A stretch of 64,000 nucleotides of DNA from Sphingomonas sp. BK580 (GTDB lineage Bacteria > Pseudomonadota > Alphaproteobacteria > Sphingomonadales > Sphingomonadaceae). The stretch is from the NCBI RefSeq assembly GCF_014194975.1, contig NZ_JACIAY010000001.1, forward strand, positions 248,001 through 312,000, read 5' to 3'. Positions within the stretch are counted from its first letter, which is position 1; every line of letters starts with the position of its first letter. Positions 1-8,610 of this stretch are shown here, piece by piece. The position numbers and the translations under genes are program-made. The notes under the pieces are model-generated. The model did no database searches, had not been told where the DNA came from, and saw only the letters and a list, made by a program, of their open reading frames with translations.

Positions 1-733
1 GGCTGACGCCGTCGATGAAGACGTTGACCGAGTTGCTGCCCTGCGCGCCGCCCTGGATGCGCGAGCTGCCGTCGGCGCTCTCGATGAAGCGCACGCCCGG
101 CGCCAGATCGGCGAAGGCGAGGAAGTTCCGGCTGTTCTGCGGCAGCTGCTCGATCAGCCGCTGGGTCACGTTGATGCCCACCTGCCCGCCCGAGAGCGAG
201 CGCAGCCGGCTGCCGGTGACGATGATGTCGCCCGGCTCGGCCTGCGGCGTCGCCCCGCCCTGTTCCTCGGTAGCGGCGTCTCCGGTCGCGCCCTGCTGCG
301 GCGCGTTGCCGTTGCCGTCCGCTCCCGTGGCCGGCGCCGGTGCGGTCGCGGCGGGGGCGGAGAGATCGAGGTCGAGCCCGGCGTTCTGGCCGACTCGAAG
401 CGTGAACTGGTCCGAGTTGCGCACGCCCGCCTTGGTGCGGATCTCGAGCCGATAGGCGCCGGCACGCAGCGAGGCGAAATTGTAGCTGCCGTCCGGACCG
501 ACGACGGTGGAGCGGCGGTAATTGGTCGCGACCTCGACGATCGTCACCTCGGTGACGGGGTTGTCGGGGGTGGAGCGGATGACGCCGCGCAGCGATGCCT
601 GCCCCACCTGCGCCGCCGCGGGGGCGCTCCAGCTCGCGGCGAGCGTGGCGCCGAGCGCGCCGACGGCGCCGAGCGCGGTCGCGCGCGCGCACGCCGCTCG
701 GATCGTCCTGCGCCGGTTCGAGCCCATGATCAT
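1..733 (-). CDS. TonB-dependent receptor with carboxypeptidase-like N-terminal domain, partial (N-terminal 244 residues)
   Basis: This is an outer-membrane active-transport receptor, cut by the left window edge so that only the first 244 codons are present. I read an open frame on the minus strand from ATG 733. It has a basic start and hydrophobic signal peptide ending near SAPAAAQ. A carboxypeptidase-regulatory-like beta-sandwich follows at about residues 43-105, ending in the GSYNFASLRAGAYRLEI type of motif. Next come a Pro/Ala/Gly-rich linker and the start of the plug (GDIIVTGSRL, later IQGGAQGSNSVNVFIDGVS). GGAG lies 8 nt before the ATG. The start codon overlaps the lacI stop as ATGA, so the two genes are probably co-transcribed and translationally coupled. 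The substrate is unknown; the neighbouring GH3 enzyme suggests an oligosaccharide. The family is clear. Confidence 0.88.
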   Translation of the reverse strand, partial: MIMGSNRRRTIRAACARATALGAVGALGATLAASWSAPAAAQVGQASLRGVIRSTPDNPVTEVTIVEVATNYRRSTVVGPDGSYNFASLRAGAYRLEIRTKAGVRNSDQFTLRVGQNAGLDLDLSAPAATAPAPATGADGNGNAPQQGATGDAATEEQGGATPQAEPGDIIVTGSRLRSLSGGQVGINVTQRLIEQLPQNSRNFLAFADLAPGVRFIESADGSSRIQGGAQGSNSVNVFIDGVS

Positions 734-1764
734 GACTGTTTCTCCCTGTCCGTTTCTGTTGTCGTGTCGCGCACCACCAGACGCGGGACGATCGCCGCCG
801 CGTCGGCCGGGCCGACCTCCACCAACCCCTCAGCCGGCGCGGCGATCCGCCGGGCCAGCAGCTGCACCGCGCGGGCGCCCAGCGCCGCGATATCGACCCG
901 CATCGTCGTGAGCGCCGGCGTCACCAGCCGCGCGAGCGGGATGTCGTCGAAGCCGGCGACGCGTACCTGTCGCGGCACCGCGACCCCGTGCCGCTTCAGC
1001 GCGACCAGCGCGCCGATCGCCATGGCATCGTTGGCGGCGAACAGCGCGTCGGCCCGGACCGCGCCGTGCGCCACCTGTGCCGCGGCGGCAGCGCCGCTCG
1101 CCTCGTTGAAGTCGCCCTCGATCACCGTCAGCGCGACACCGGCGCGCTCGGCCGCGGCGACCGCGCCGGCACGGCGCTCCTCGGCGTCGACGTTGCCCGG
1201 CGGCCCGGCGACATGCGCGATCGCGCGCGCGCCCGCGGCGACGAGATGGTCGACCATCGCCGCCGCGCCGGCGGCATTGTCGACGCGCAGCGCCGTGCCG
1301 GCGAGCCCGGGCACGCAGTTGAGGAATACCGCGGGCAGTCCGGCGGGCAGCTGCGCGCGCAGCTCCGCCGCGCCGAGCTGCGGTGCCATCACCACCAGCC
1401 CGTCGACCTGACCGCGCAACCGGGCCAGCGTGTGGAGCCCCCGCCCGTCCTGCAGCACGGTCAGCAACAGTGCGAGCTGCTGCGCCGCCGCCTCGCGATC
1501 CATGCCGCGCAGCAGCTCGGAGAAGAACTCGCCGTGGAGATCGGGCAGCACCACCCCGATCGCGGAGGTTCGCGCCAGGCTGAGGCTGCGCGCGCCGGCG
1601 TGCGGCACATAGCCGAGCCGCGCCGCCACTGCCTGCACGCGCGCGCGCAGCTCGGGCCGGACCCGCTCGTGCCCGTTGAGCGCGCGCGACACCGAGGCGA
1701 CCGATACCTGCGCCTCGCGGGCGACGTCACGGATCGTAGCGTTCGGCATGCGCCGCGTGGACAT
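730..1764 (-). CDS. LacI family transcriptional regulator
   Basis: This is a sugar-responsive repressor of 344 residues from ATG 1764 (an alternative ATG is at 1749). The N-terminal helix-turn-helix is visible as ATIRDVAREAQVSVASVSRAL, followed by the hinge helix region (RARVQAVAARLGYVPHAGAR) and a periplasmic-binding-protein-like sugar domain starting at SAIGVVLPDLHGEFF. The C-terminal part includes the family motif RVAGFDDIPLARLVTPALTT. The gene is divergent from the GH3 beta-glucosidase and shares with it an intergenic operator-like palindrome. Its stop overlaps the ATG of the following TonB receptor by 4 nt. I infer that it controls both the receptor and the glycosidase; the effector sugar cannot be read from the sequence. 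Confidence 0.93.
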   Translation of the reverse strand: MSTRRMPNATIRDVAREAQVSVASVSRALNGHERVRPELRARVQAVAARLGYVPHAGARSLSLARTSAIGVVLPDLHGEFFSELLRGMDREAAAQQLALLLTVLQDGRGLHTLARLRGQVDGLVVMAPQLGAAELRAQLPAGLPAVFLNCVPGLAGTALRVDNAAGAAAMVDHLVAAGARAIAHVAGPPGNVDAEERRAGAVAAAERAGVALTVIEGDFNEASGAAAAAQVAHGAVRADALFAANDAMAIGALVALKRHGVAVPRQVRVAGFDDIPLARLVTPALTTMRVDIAALGARAVQLLARRIAAPAEGLVEVGPADAAAIVPRLVVRDTTTETDREKQS

Positions 1765-1807
1765 CCTCTCCCGGGACGGCGCGCACGTCGCGCATTGCCG
1801 CCGCTGA

Positions 1808-1821
1808 TGTAACCGTTTACA
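1808..1821. promoter_or_regulatory. LacI-type operator between lacI and GH3 gene
   Basis: The sequence TGTAACCGTTTACA is a 14-bp imperfect palindrome with a central CG, matching the form of LacI/PurR-family operators. It lies in the divergent intergenic region, 44 nt upstream of the LacI start and 47 nt upstream of the GH3 start. Binding by the adjacent repressor is inferred. Confidence 0.6.
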
Positions 1822-1867
1822 CGTAACATCCGAGACGATCAATCCTGTGCGGACGAGGGGAGAGGAC

Positions 1868-4162
1868 ATGACTCAGGACTCATCACGGCCCTCGCGCCGC
1901 GCCTGGCTGATGGGGGCGGGCGCGACGCTCGCCTGGGCCACCAGCCCGGCCCGCGCGCTGCTGGCCGAGCGCGCCGCCGCGCCGCTGCCCGCCGCGGTCG
2001 AGTCGCTCGTTGCCCGCATGACGGTGGAGGAGAAAGCGGGCCAGCTCACGCTGATGGCCGCGGCCTGGGCGGGCGGCGCGGCGACCGCGCTCAACCCCGC
2101 GGGCGCGGGCGCCAGCTTCGAGGGGCAGTTGCGCGACGTCCGGCGTGGCCGACTCACCGGCGTGTTCAACGGCAATGGCGCCGTCATGGCGCAGCGGATG
2201 CAGCGCGCGGCGATGACGCAGTCGCGGCTCAAGGTACCGCTGCTGTTCGCGGCCGACATCATCCACGGCTTCCGCACCGTCTTCCCGGTGCCGCTGGCCG
2301 AGGCGGCGAGCTTCGACCCCGAGCTCGCGCGCCGCACCGCGCGCGCCGCCGGCGCGGAGGCGGCGGCGTCGGGGATCGACTGGACCTTCGCGCCGATGGT
2401 CGACATCGCGCGCGACGCGCGCTGGGGCCGCGGCGTCGAGGGCGCGGGCGAGGACGTGCTGCTCGGTCGGCTGATGGCGGCGGCGCGGGTGCGCGGCTTC
2501 CAGGGCGAGAACGGGTTGGCCGACCCGCGCGCGGTCGCCGCCTGCGCCAAGCATTTCGTCGCCTATGGCGCCGGCGAGGGCGGGCTCGACTATAACAGCG
2601 TCGACGTCTCGGAGCGGACGCTGCGCGAGATCTATTTCCCGCCGTTCCAAGCGGCGCTGGCGGCGGGTGCACCCACGCTGATGGCCTCGTTCAACGAGAT
2701 ATCGGGCGTTCCCGCCACCGCCAACGACTGGCTGCTCACCGAGGTGCTGCGACGCGAGTGGGGCTTCGGCGGCTTGGTCGTCTCCGACTATACCGGCGAC
2801 GAGGAGCTGATCGCGCACGGCCTCGCCGCCGACGCGCGCGAGGCGACCAGGCTGGCGTTCCTCGCCGGCGTCGACATGTCGATGCAGAGCGGCTTCTACC
2901 TCCAGCACCTCCCCGGCCTCGTCGCTAACGGCGAGGTGCCCGCGGCGCGGCTCGACGAGGCGGTGCGGCGCGTGCTCGCGCTCAAGGTGGCGCTGGGACT
3001 GTTCGACGATCCGTTCTGCCGCATCGACCCGGCGCGCGAGCGTGCCGAGGTGCGCACGCCGGCGACGCTGGCGCTGGCGCGCGAGGCCGGGGCGCGCTCG
3101 ATCGTGCTGCTCAAGAACGACGGCCAGCTGCTGCCGCTGCCGCACGCGGGCCAGCGGATCGCGCTGATCGGCCCCTTCGTCTCGGGCCAGCACGACCTGG
3201 TCGGCCCGTGGAACGTCTATGGCACCGACGCCGGCGCAGTGGACCTCGCCACCGCGATCCGCGGCGCGGTCGCGGACGCGTCGCAGGTGAGCGTCACGCC
3301 GGGGTCGGCGATCCACGCGCCGCTCCCCGGCGGGATCGCCGCGGCGGTCGCGGCGGCGCGCGCCGCCGACGTCGTCGTGCTCGCGATCGGTGAGGCGCAG
3401 GACATGTCGGGGGAGGCGCAGTCGCGCTCGGCGGTGGTGGTGCCCGAGCCGCAGCTCGCGCTGGCGCGCGCGGTCGCCGCGACCGGGACGCCGGTGGCGG
3501 TGCTGCTGCGCACGGGGCGCGCGCTCGCGCTCGACGCGACGGTGCTCGGCGCCCGCGCGATCGCGGTGACCTGGTTCCTCGGCTCGCAGGACGGTCCGGC
3601 GATCGCGGACATGCTGTTCGGCGCGGTGCCACCCTCGGCGCGGCTGCCTGTCTCCTTCCCGCGCGCGACCGGCCAGTCACCTTATTATTACGCGCACAAG
3701 TCCACCGGGCGCCCCAACCCGCCCGGCCCGCTCCAGCCGTTCAAGGCGCATTACCGCGACTTCGAGCAGAGCGCGCTCTTCGCTTTCGGCCACGGCCTGA
3801 CCTACGGCGACGTCGCTTACTCGGACCTGTCGCTGAGTGGCGACCGCCTCGCCCCCGGCGGTACGCTGACGGTGCGCGCGACGGTGACGAACCGCGGGCG
3901 CCATGCCGCCGAGGAAGTGGTCCAGCTCTACGTCCACGATGTCGCCGCCAGCGTCACCCGCCCGGTCCGCGAGCTCAAGGCGTTTCAACGGGTGGCGCTG
4001 GCGCCAGGCGAGCGGAAGACGGTCGCTTTCGCGCTGCGCCGTGACGACCTGCTGTTCGTCGGGCGCGAACTCCGGCGCACGGTCGAGCCCGGCGCCTTCC
4101 GCCTGTGGGTGGCGCCATCGGCCGAGGCAGCGGGGGTGAGCGGTTCGTTCAGCCTGGGCTAA
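1868..4162 (+). CDS. bglX: GH3 family beta-glucosidase (BglX-like), Tat-exported
   Basis: This is a periplasmic exo-acting glycoside hydrolase of 764 residues that releases glucose or a related sugar from beta-glucosides. I chose ATG 1868 because GGGGAGAGG precedes it directly. The N-terminus has a twin-arginine signal (SRRAWLMGAG). The (beta/alpha)8 domain follows, with the substrate-binding KHF motif at K228-H229 and the nucleophile at D307 in VVSDY. The second domain starts around residue 400 with RSIVLLKNDG. BglX-like QSPYYYAHKSTGRP and a C-terminal fibronectin-III-like domain (VVQLYVHD) follow. It is divergent from lacI, with an operator between them, so it is probably induced by the sugar that the linked receptor imports. 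The exact glycan specificity is inferred only at family level. Confidence 0.93.
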   Translation: MTQDSSRPSRRAWLMGAGATLAWATSPARALLAERAAAPLPAAVESLVARMTVEEKAGQLTLMAAAWAGGAATALNPAGAGASFEGQLRDVRRGRLTGVFNGNGAVMAQRMQRAAMTQSRLKVPLLFAADIIHGFRTVFPVPLAEAASFDPELARRTARAAGAEAAASGIDWTFAPMVDIARDARWGRGVEGAGEDVLLGRLMAAARVRGFQGENGLADPRAVAACAKHFVAYGAGEGGLDYNSVDVSERTLREIYFPPFQAALAAGAPTLMASFNEISGVPATANDWLLTEVLRREWGFGGLVVSDYTGDEELIAHGLAADAREATRLAFLAGVDMSMQSGFYLQHLPGLVANGEVPAARLDEAVRRVLALKVALGLFDDPFCRIDPARERAEVRTPATLALAREAGARSIVLLKNDGQLLPLPHAGQRIALIGPFVSGQHDLVGPWNVYGTDAGAVDLATAIRGAVADASQVSVTPGSAIHAPLPGGIAAAVAAARAADVVVLAIGEAQDMSGEAQSRSAVVVPEPQLALARAVAATGTPVAVLLRTGRALALDATVLGARAIAVTWFLGSQDGPAIADMLFGAVPPSARLPVSFPRATGQSPYYYAHKSTGRPNPPGPLQPFKAHYRDFEQSALFAFGHGLTYGDVAYSDLSLSGDRLAPGGTLTVRATVTNRGRHAAEEVVQLYVHDVAASVTRPVRELKAFQRVALAPGERKTVAFALRRDDLLFVGRELRRTVEPGAFRLWVAPSAEAAGVSGSFSLG

Positions 4163-4308
4163 GCCGCTACCCTGCCGTGTCGCAGAGTTGTAAGAATGTC
4201 ACATCGTTTTGCAAATTTATTACCGCCGCGTTGCAGCGGTGCTACCGGGCTTGTTTCTTTCGGCCTCACCGTTTTGAGTGACCCCAATCGATAAAAAGGG
4301 GTTACCTC

Positions 4309-7300
4309 ATGAAATTGTCGCGTTTTCTATGCGCCACCGCGATCGCGAGCGCTGCCCTAGCGTCGCCGGTCGCGGCCTTCGCTCAGGCCGGGTCGCCGAC
4401 CCAGGAGCAGGACGCCACCGCGCCGGGCACGACCGAGGTCGGTGCCGAGGACGTCGTCGTCACCGGCTCGCGCATCCGTCGCCCGAACGATGAATCACCG
4501 ATCCCGATCACCACCATCACCGCGCAGGACATCTTCGAGACCGGCCGCATCTCGATCGGCGACACGCTCAACCAGCTGCCGCAGCTGCGTCCGTCGCTCG
4601 GCTCGCAGAACTCGACCTCGGGGCTTGGCACCCGCGGCGTGACCTTCCTCGACCTGCGTGACCTCGGGCGCTCGCGCACGCTGGTGCTGGTCAACGGCCG
4701 CCGCCACGTCTCGGCCGACATCATCAACAACGGCAACGCCGTCGACGTCAACACCATCCCGACCGACCTGGTCGAGCGGGTCGACATCGTCACCGGCGGC
4801 GTGTCGTCGGTGTACGGATCCGACGCGATCGCGGGCGTGGTCAACTTCGTGCTCAAGGACAGCTACGAGGGGCTGCAGCTGCACGGGCAGAACGGCATCA
4901 GCACCTACGGGGACGCCGGCAACCAGTATGTCTCGGTCCTCGCCGGCAAGAACTTCGCCGACGGGCGCGGCAACATCGCGATCAACGCCGAGTTCGCGCA
5001 TCAGCAGGACTATTACGCGTCCGGCCGACCTAACCTGCGCCAGAACAACAGCTTCATCGTCACCGACACCGATGCCGCCAGCGCGCCATCGGACGGCGTG
5101 TTCGATCGCACCTTCTACAACGACCTGCGCGGCGCGACGATCTCGCTCGGCGGTCAGGTCGGCATCCGCTATCGCGCCGGCACCGCGCCGTGCGGCGCCG
5201 ACTCGGTCGGCAACTCGTTCACTTGCGGGTACCTGTTCCAGCCCGGCGGCACGCTGACGCCGCAGACGGGCACGCGCGTCGGCCTCGCGCCGAACGGCAA
5301 TTTCATCGGCGGCAACGGCACGACCAGCCGCGAGGCGAACCTGACCGTCCTCTCGCCCGACCTGAAGCGCTACGTCGTCAACGTCCTCGGTCACTTCGAG
5401 GTGTCGCCGGCGTTCGTGCCGTTCATCGAGGCCAAGTACGTCCGCACCGAGGCGTTCGGCTCGCAGAGCGGCCCCTTCTTCTCGCAGGGACAGACGTTGC
5501 AGGACGGGATCGACGCTGGCTTCTCCGATCGTTCCTACTCCAACGCCGGCTCCGTGACGAACCGCGAGGGCATCCGGCTCGACAACCCGTATCTGGATAG
5601 CGCCGCGCGCGGCACGATCTCGCAGCAGCTGATCGCCGCGATCAACTCGGGCGTGAACCCGAACACCGGCGCCGCCTTCACCGGCGCCAACGCGGCGGCG
5701 AACCAGGCGGCGGCGCTGGCGCAGGTGGCGGCGGGCACCTACCGCTTCTCGCTGCGGCGCAACTGGATCGATCTGGGCACGCGCGACGAACGTCTGGTGC
5801 GCGACACCTATCGCGCCGTGGTCGGCGTGCGCGGCGACTTCAACGACGACTGGCACTATGAAGTGTCGGCCAACTACGGCCAGCACAAAGAGAATAGCGT
5901 CATCACCGGCAACGTGAACACGCAGCGCTACCTGCTGGCGGTGGACACGACGCGCAACGCCGCCGGCCAGATCGTGTGCCGCTCGCAGGTCGACCCGGCC
6001 TATGCCGGAGAGGACATCGGCGGCGATCCCTCGCGCCTCGCCGCCGACATCGCCGCCTGCGTGCCGCTCAACCCGTTCGGCCAGGGCTCGGTCAGCGACG
6101 CGGCGCGCGCGTACCTGATCAGCCCGACGACCGCCGAGGGCAAGGCGACCCAGTTCGTCGCCAGCGGCTATGTCGCCGGTGACCTCAGCCAGCTGTTCGA
6201 GCTGCCCGGCGGCCCCGTCGGCTTCTCGGTCGGTGCCGAGTACCGCCGCGAGACGCTGAGCTACGACCTCGATCCGCTGACCCAGGCGGGCTATAACTTC
6301 TACAACGCGATCCCGAGCTTCCGCTCGCCCGCGTTCGAGGTGAAGGAAGCGTACGGCGAGCTGTCGATCCCGCTGATCAAGGACGTGTTCCTGATCAAGG
6401 AACTGACGCTCTCGGGCGCGGGCCGCGTCGCCGATTACAAGGGTTCGGTCGGCACCGTGTTCGCCTGGAACGGGCAGGCCGTGTGGCGCCCGGTCGCCGA
6501 CCTGCAGCTGCGCGGCGGCTATGCCAAGTCGGTCCGCTCGCCCTATCTCGGCGAGACCTACGCGCCCGCCGGCCAGAATTTCACGCCGGCTCCGGCGGAC
6601 CCCTGCTCGGCGCGCAACATCGGCACCGGCTCGGCCAACCGCGCCGCCAACTGCGCCGCGGCGGGCATCCCGACCAGCTACGACTACGTCTACTCCTCGT
6701 CGCTCGAGATCAACAGCGGCGGCAACCGCAGCCTCTCGGAGGAGACGTCCAAGTCGATCACGCTGGGCGGCGTCTTCCAGCCTCGCTTCGTGCCCGGCCT
6801 GTCGGTGTCGGTCGACTATTACGACATCAAGGTCGAGAACGTGATTACGTCGCCGGACGTCCAGCAGGCCCTCAACGCCTGCTACGACGCGCCGTCGCTC
6901 GATAACCAGTTCTGCGCGCTGTTCCAGCGCGCCGGGGCGGAGGGTGGCCCGAACGGCGAGGAGCCGTATCGGATCATCGAGGGCTCGTACCAGGACTCGC
7001 CGCGCAACTACGCTCAGCTGCGCGCGCGCGGCATCGACACCCAGGTCGCGTACAACCACGATTTCGGCATCGTGCGCGCCTCGGTCGAAGGCGTGTGGAC
7101 TCACATCCTGCAGCGCGACGACTTCACCGATCCGTCCAACCCTCAGTTCAAGAACGTCATCACCGACGAGCTCGGCACGCCGTCGGATCGCTTCAACATC
7201 AGCACCAACCTGAAGTTCGGCGCGTTCAGCATCGGCCACACGCTCCGCTGGCTCGACGGCATGTACCTGAACACCTGGGAGGACTATAACGGCGTCAACG

Positions 7301-7530
7301 GCGAGCCGCCGCAGAACGCCGACTATGCGCCGATCAAGAAGTACCCGACCGTCACGTACAACGACATCCGCTTCTCGCTGGACGTGAACGACCAGTTCAA
7401 CTTCTACGGCGGCGCCACCAACATCGGCGACGTCAAGCCGCCCTACGGCCTCACCGGCATCGGGCTGGGCTCGGGCATCTACGATAACCGCGGCCGCTTT
7501 ATCTACATGGGCCTCACCGCGAAGTTCTGA
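4309..7530 (+). CDS. TonB-dependent receptor
   Basis: This is a 1073-residue outer-membrane receptor that uses TonB-ExbBD energy to import a large nutrient. It has a signal peptide ending near VAAFAQAG. The plug domain runs from EDVVVTGSRIRR (about residue 45) through LVLVNGRRH and SVYGSDAIAGVVNFVLK. A long beta-barrel follows and ends in YMGLTAKF with the C-terminal Phe expected for outer-membrane insertion. It lacks the carboxypeptidase-like domain of the receptor at the left edge and resembles the long receptors common in sphingomonads. AAGGGG lies just before the ATG. It follows the GH3 gene after 146 nt and ends at a strong terminator, so it is probably its own transcriptional unit. The ligand is unknown. 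Confidence 0.93.
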   Translation: MKLSRFLCATAIASAALASPVAAFAQAGSPTQEQDATAPGTTEVGAEDVVVTGSRIRRPNDESPIPITTITAQDIFETGRISIGDTLNQLPQLRPSLGSQNSTSGLGTRGVTFLDLRDLGRSRTLVLVNGRRHVSADIINNGNAVDVNTIPTDLVERVDIVTGGVSSVYGSDAIAGVVNFVLKDSYEGLQLHGQNGISTYGDAGNQYVSVLAGKNFADGRGNIAINAEFAHQQDYYASGRPNLRQNNSFIVTDTDAASAPSDGVFDRTFYNDLRGATISLGGQVGIRYRAGTAPCGADSVGNSFTCGYLFQPGGTLTPQTGTRVGLAPNGNFIGGNGTTSREANLTVLSPDLKRYVVNVLGHFEVSPAFVPFIEAKYVRTEAFGSQSGPFFSQGQTLQDGIDAGFSDRSYSNAGSVTNREGIRLDNPYLDSAARGTISQQLIAAINSGVNPNTGAAFTGANAAANQAAALAQVAAGTYRFSLRRNWIDLGTRDERLVRDTYRAVVGVRGDFNDDWHYEVSANYGQHKENSVITGNVNTQRYLLAVDTTRNAAGQIVCRSQVDPAYAGEDIGGDPSRLAADIAACVPLNPFGQGSVSDAARAYLISPTTAEGKATQFVASGYVAGDLSQLFELPGGPVGFSVGAEYRRETLSYDLDPLTQAGYNFYNAIPSFRSPAFEVKEAYGELSIPLIKDVFLIKELTLSGAGRVADYKGSVGTVFAWNGQAVWRPVADLQLRGGYAKSVRSPYLGETYAPAGQNFTPAPADPCSARNIGTGSANRAANCAAAGIPTSYDYVYSSSLEINSGGNRSLSEETSKSITLGGVFQPRFVPGLSVSVDYYDIKVENVITSPDVQQALNACYDAPSLDNQFCALFQRAGAEGGPNGEEPYRIIEGSYQDSPRNYAQLRARGIDTQVAYNHDFGIVRASVEGVWTHILQRDDFTDPSNPQFKNVITDELGTPSDRFNISTNLKFGAFSIGHTLRWLDGMYLNTWEDYNGVNGEPPQNADYAPIKKYPTVTYNDIRFSLDVNDQFNFYGGATNIGDVKPPYGLTGIGLGSGIYDNRGRFIYMGLTAKF

Positions 7531-7557
7531 TCCGCCGATCAGCGTGATACGGATGGA

Positions 7558-7586
7558 GGGGTCGGGCATCTGCCCGGCCCCTTTTT
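7558..7586 (+). terminator. Rho-independent terminator after the TonB receptor
   Basis: An 11-bp stem (arms 7558-7568 and 7571-7581, with one G-T pair) is followed directly by five T residues at 7582-7586. It sits 27 nt after the receptor stop codon and should end that transcript before the oxygenase gene. Confidence 0.85.
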
Positions 7587-7608
7587 CAATGTGGCGCGGG
7601 AGCGGCGG

Positions 7609-8571
7609 ATGGCGGTGGACGAAGCAGAGCGGCTCGCCGCGGCGGGGCAGGCGGTCGCCGCCGCCAAGCGGCTCGCCGTCGCGGCACGCGCCGGGGACGC
7701 CGATGCGGCGATGCTGCTCGCGGTCTGGCTGCTGCGCGGCACGCCGCTGCGGCGCGACCTTGCCGCGGCGCGGATCTGGTTGCGGCGGGCAGTGGAGATC
7801 GGTCACGTCGACGCCGCGCTGACCGAGGTCGCGCTCACCGCCAACGGCACCGGTGCGCCCGGGGACTGGCCGCGCGCGCTCACGCTGCTGCGGGCTGCCG
7901 CGGCCAGCGATCCCGTGGCGGCGGCGCAGCTCGCGCTGGTGGAGGCGATGGCGCTCGACGCCGCGGGGCTGCCGACCCACCTGCCCGATCCCGTCCCGTT
8001 GAGCACGACGCCCCGCGTCGTCCGCTTCCCCGCGCTGCTCACGGCCGCCGAGTGCGCCCATCTCGCCGGCGTGGGCGCGGCGCTGCTCGAGCCGGCGCGC
8101 GTGATCGATCCGCGCACCGGCGCCTGGGTGGCGCATCCGATCCGTACCTCGGACGGGGGCGCGATCGGGCCGACGCGCGAGGATCTGGTCGTGCGCGCCA
8201 TCAACGCGCGTGTGGCGGCGATCAGCGGCACCCGCGTCGAGCAGGGCGAGCCGCTGACCGTGCTACGCTATCGTCCTGGCCAAGAGTATCGCCCGCACCT
8301 CGACACGATCCAGGGCGCCGCCAATCAGCGGATCGTGACCGTGCTGCTCTACCTCAACCAGGGGTTCGGCGGGGGCGAGACGCACTTTCCCGAGCCGGGC
8401 GTCACGGTCACGCCGCGCGGCGGCGACGCGCTGCTGTTCGCCAATACGGGCGCCGACGGTCGTCCCGACCCTTCGTCGCGCCATGCCGGCCTGCCCGTCA
8501 CCCACGGTGCGAAGTGGCTGGCGACGCGGTGGATCCGCGCGACACCGGTGGATCCCTGGACGATCGCCTGA
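7609..8571 (+). CDS. Sel1/TPR-repeat protein with prolyl 4-hydroxylase-type 2OG-Fe(II) oxygenase domain
   Basis: This is a 320-residue protein joining an alpha-helical N-terminal half (about residues 1-120, Sel1-like repeats such as AARIWLRRAVEIGHVDAA) to a P4Hc oxygenase domain. The Fe(II) ligands are visible as H230-x-D232 (YRPHLD) and H292 (SRHAGLPV), and K302 (GAKW) is the expected 2-oxoglutarate-binding lysine. All catalytic residues are present, so it should hydroxylate prolines or another substrate with O2 and 2OG. The ATG at 7609 has GGGAG 7 nt upstream; an in-frame GTG at 7591 is less likely. No signal peptide is seen, so it is probably cytosolic. The partner is unknown. It follows the TonB receptor gene but is separated from it by a terminator. 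Confidence 0.88.
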   Translation: MAVDEAERLAAAGQAVAAAKRLAVAARAGDADAAMLLAVWLLRGTPLRRDLAAARIWLRRAVEIGHVDAALTEVALTANGTGAPGDWPRALTLLRAAAASDPVAAAQLALVEAMALDAAGLPTHLPDPVPLSTTPRVVRFPALLTAAECAHLAGVGAALLEPARVIDPRTGAWVAHPIRTSDGGAIGPTREDLVVRAINARVAAISGTRVEQGEPLTVLRYRPGQEYRPHLDTIQGAANQRIVTVLLYLNQGFGGGETHFPEPGVTVTPRGGDALLFANTGADGRPDPSSRHAGLPVTHGAKWLATRWIRATPVDPWTIA

Positions 8572-8610
8572 GCGGGTCGGCCGGATCGCACCCGGCCGGC
8601 CCGGCGACCC

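Noticed and set aside
4495..8136. A 1213-codon open frame on the minus strand opposite the TonB receptor
   Set aside because: It is the mirror of a GC-rich gene: its product is an Arg/Val/Asp-rich string with no domain, and the plus-strand receptor explains the codon bias.
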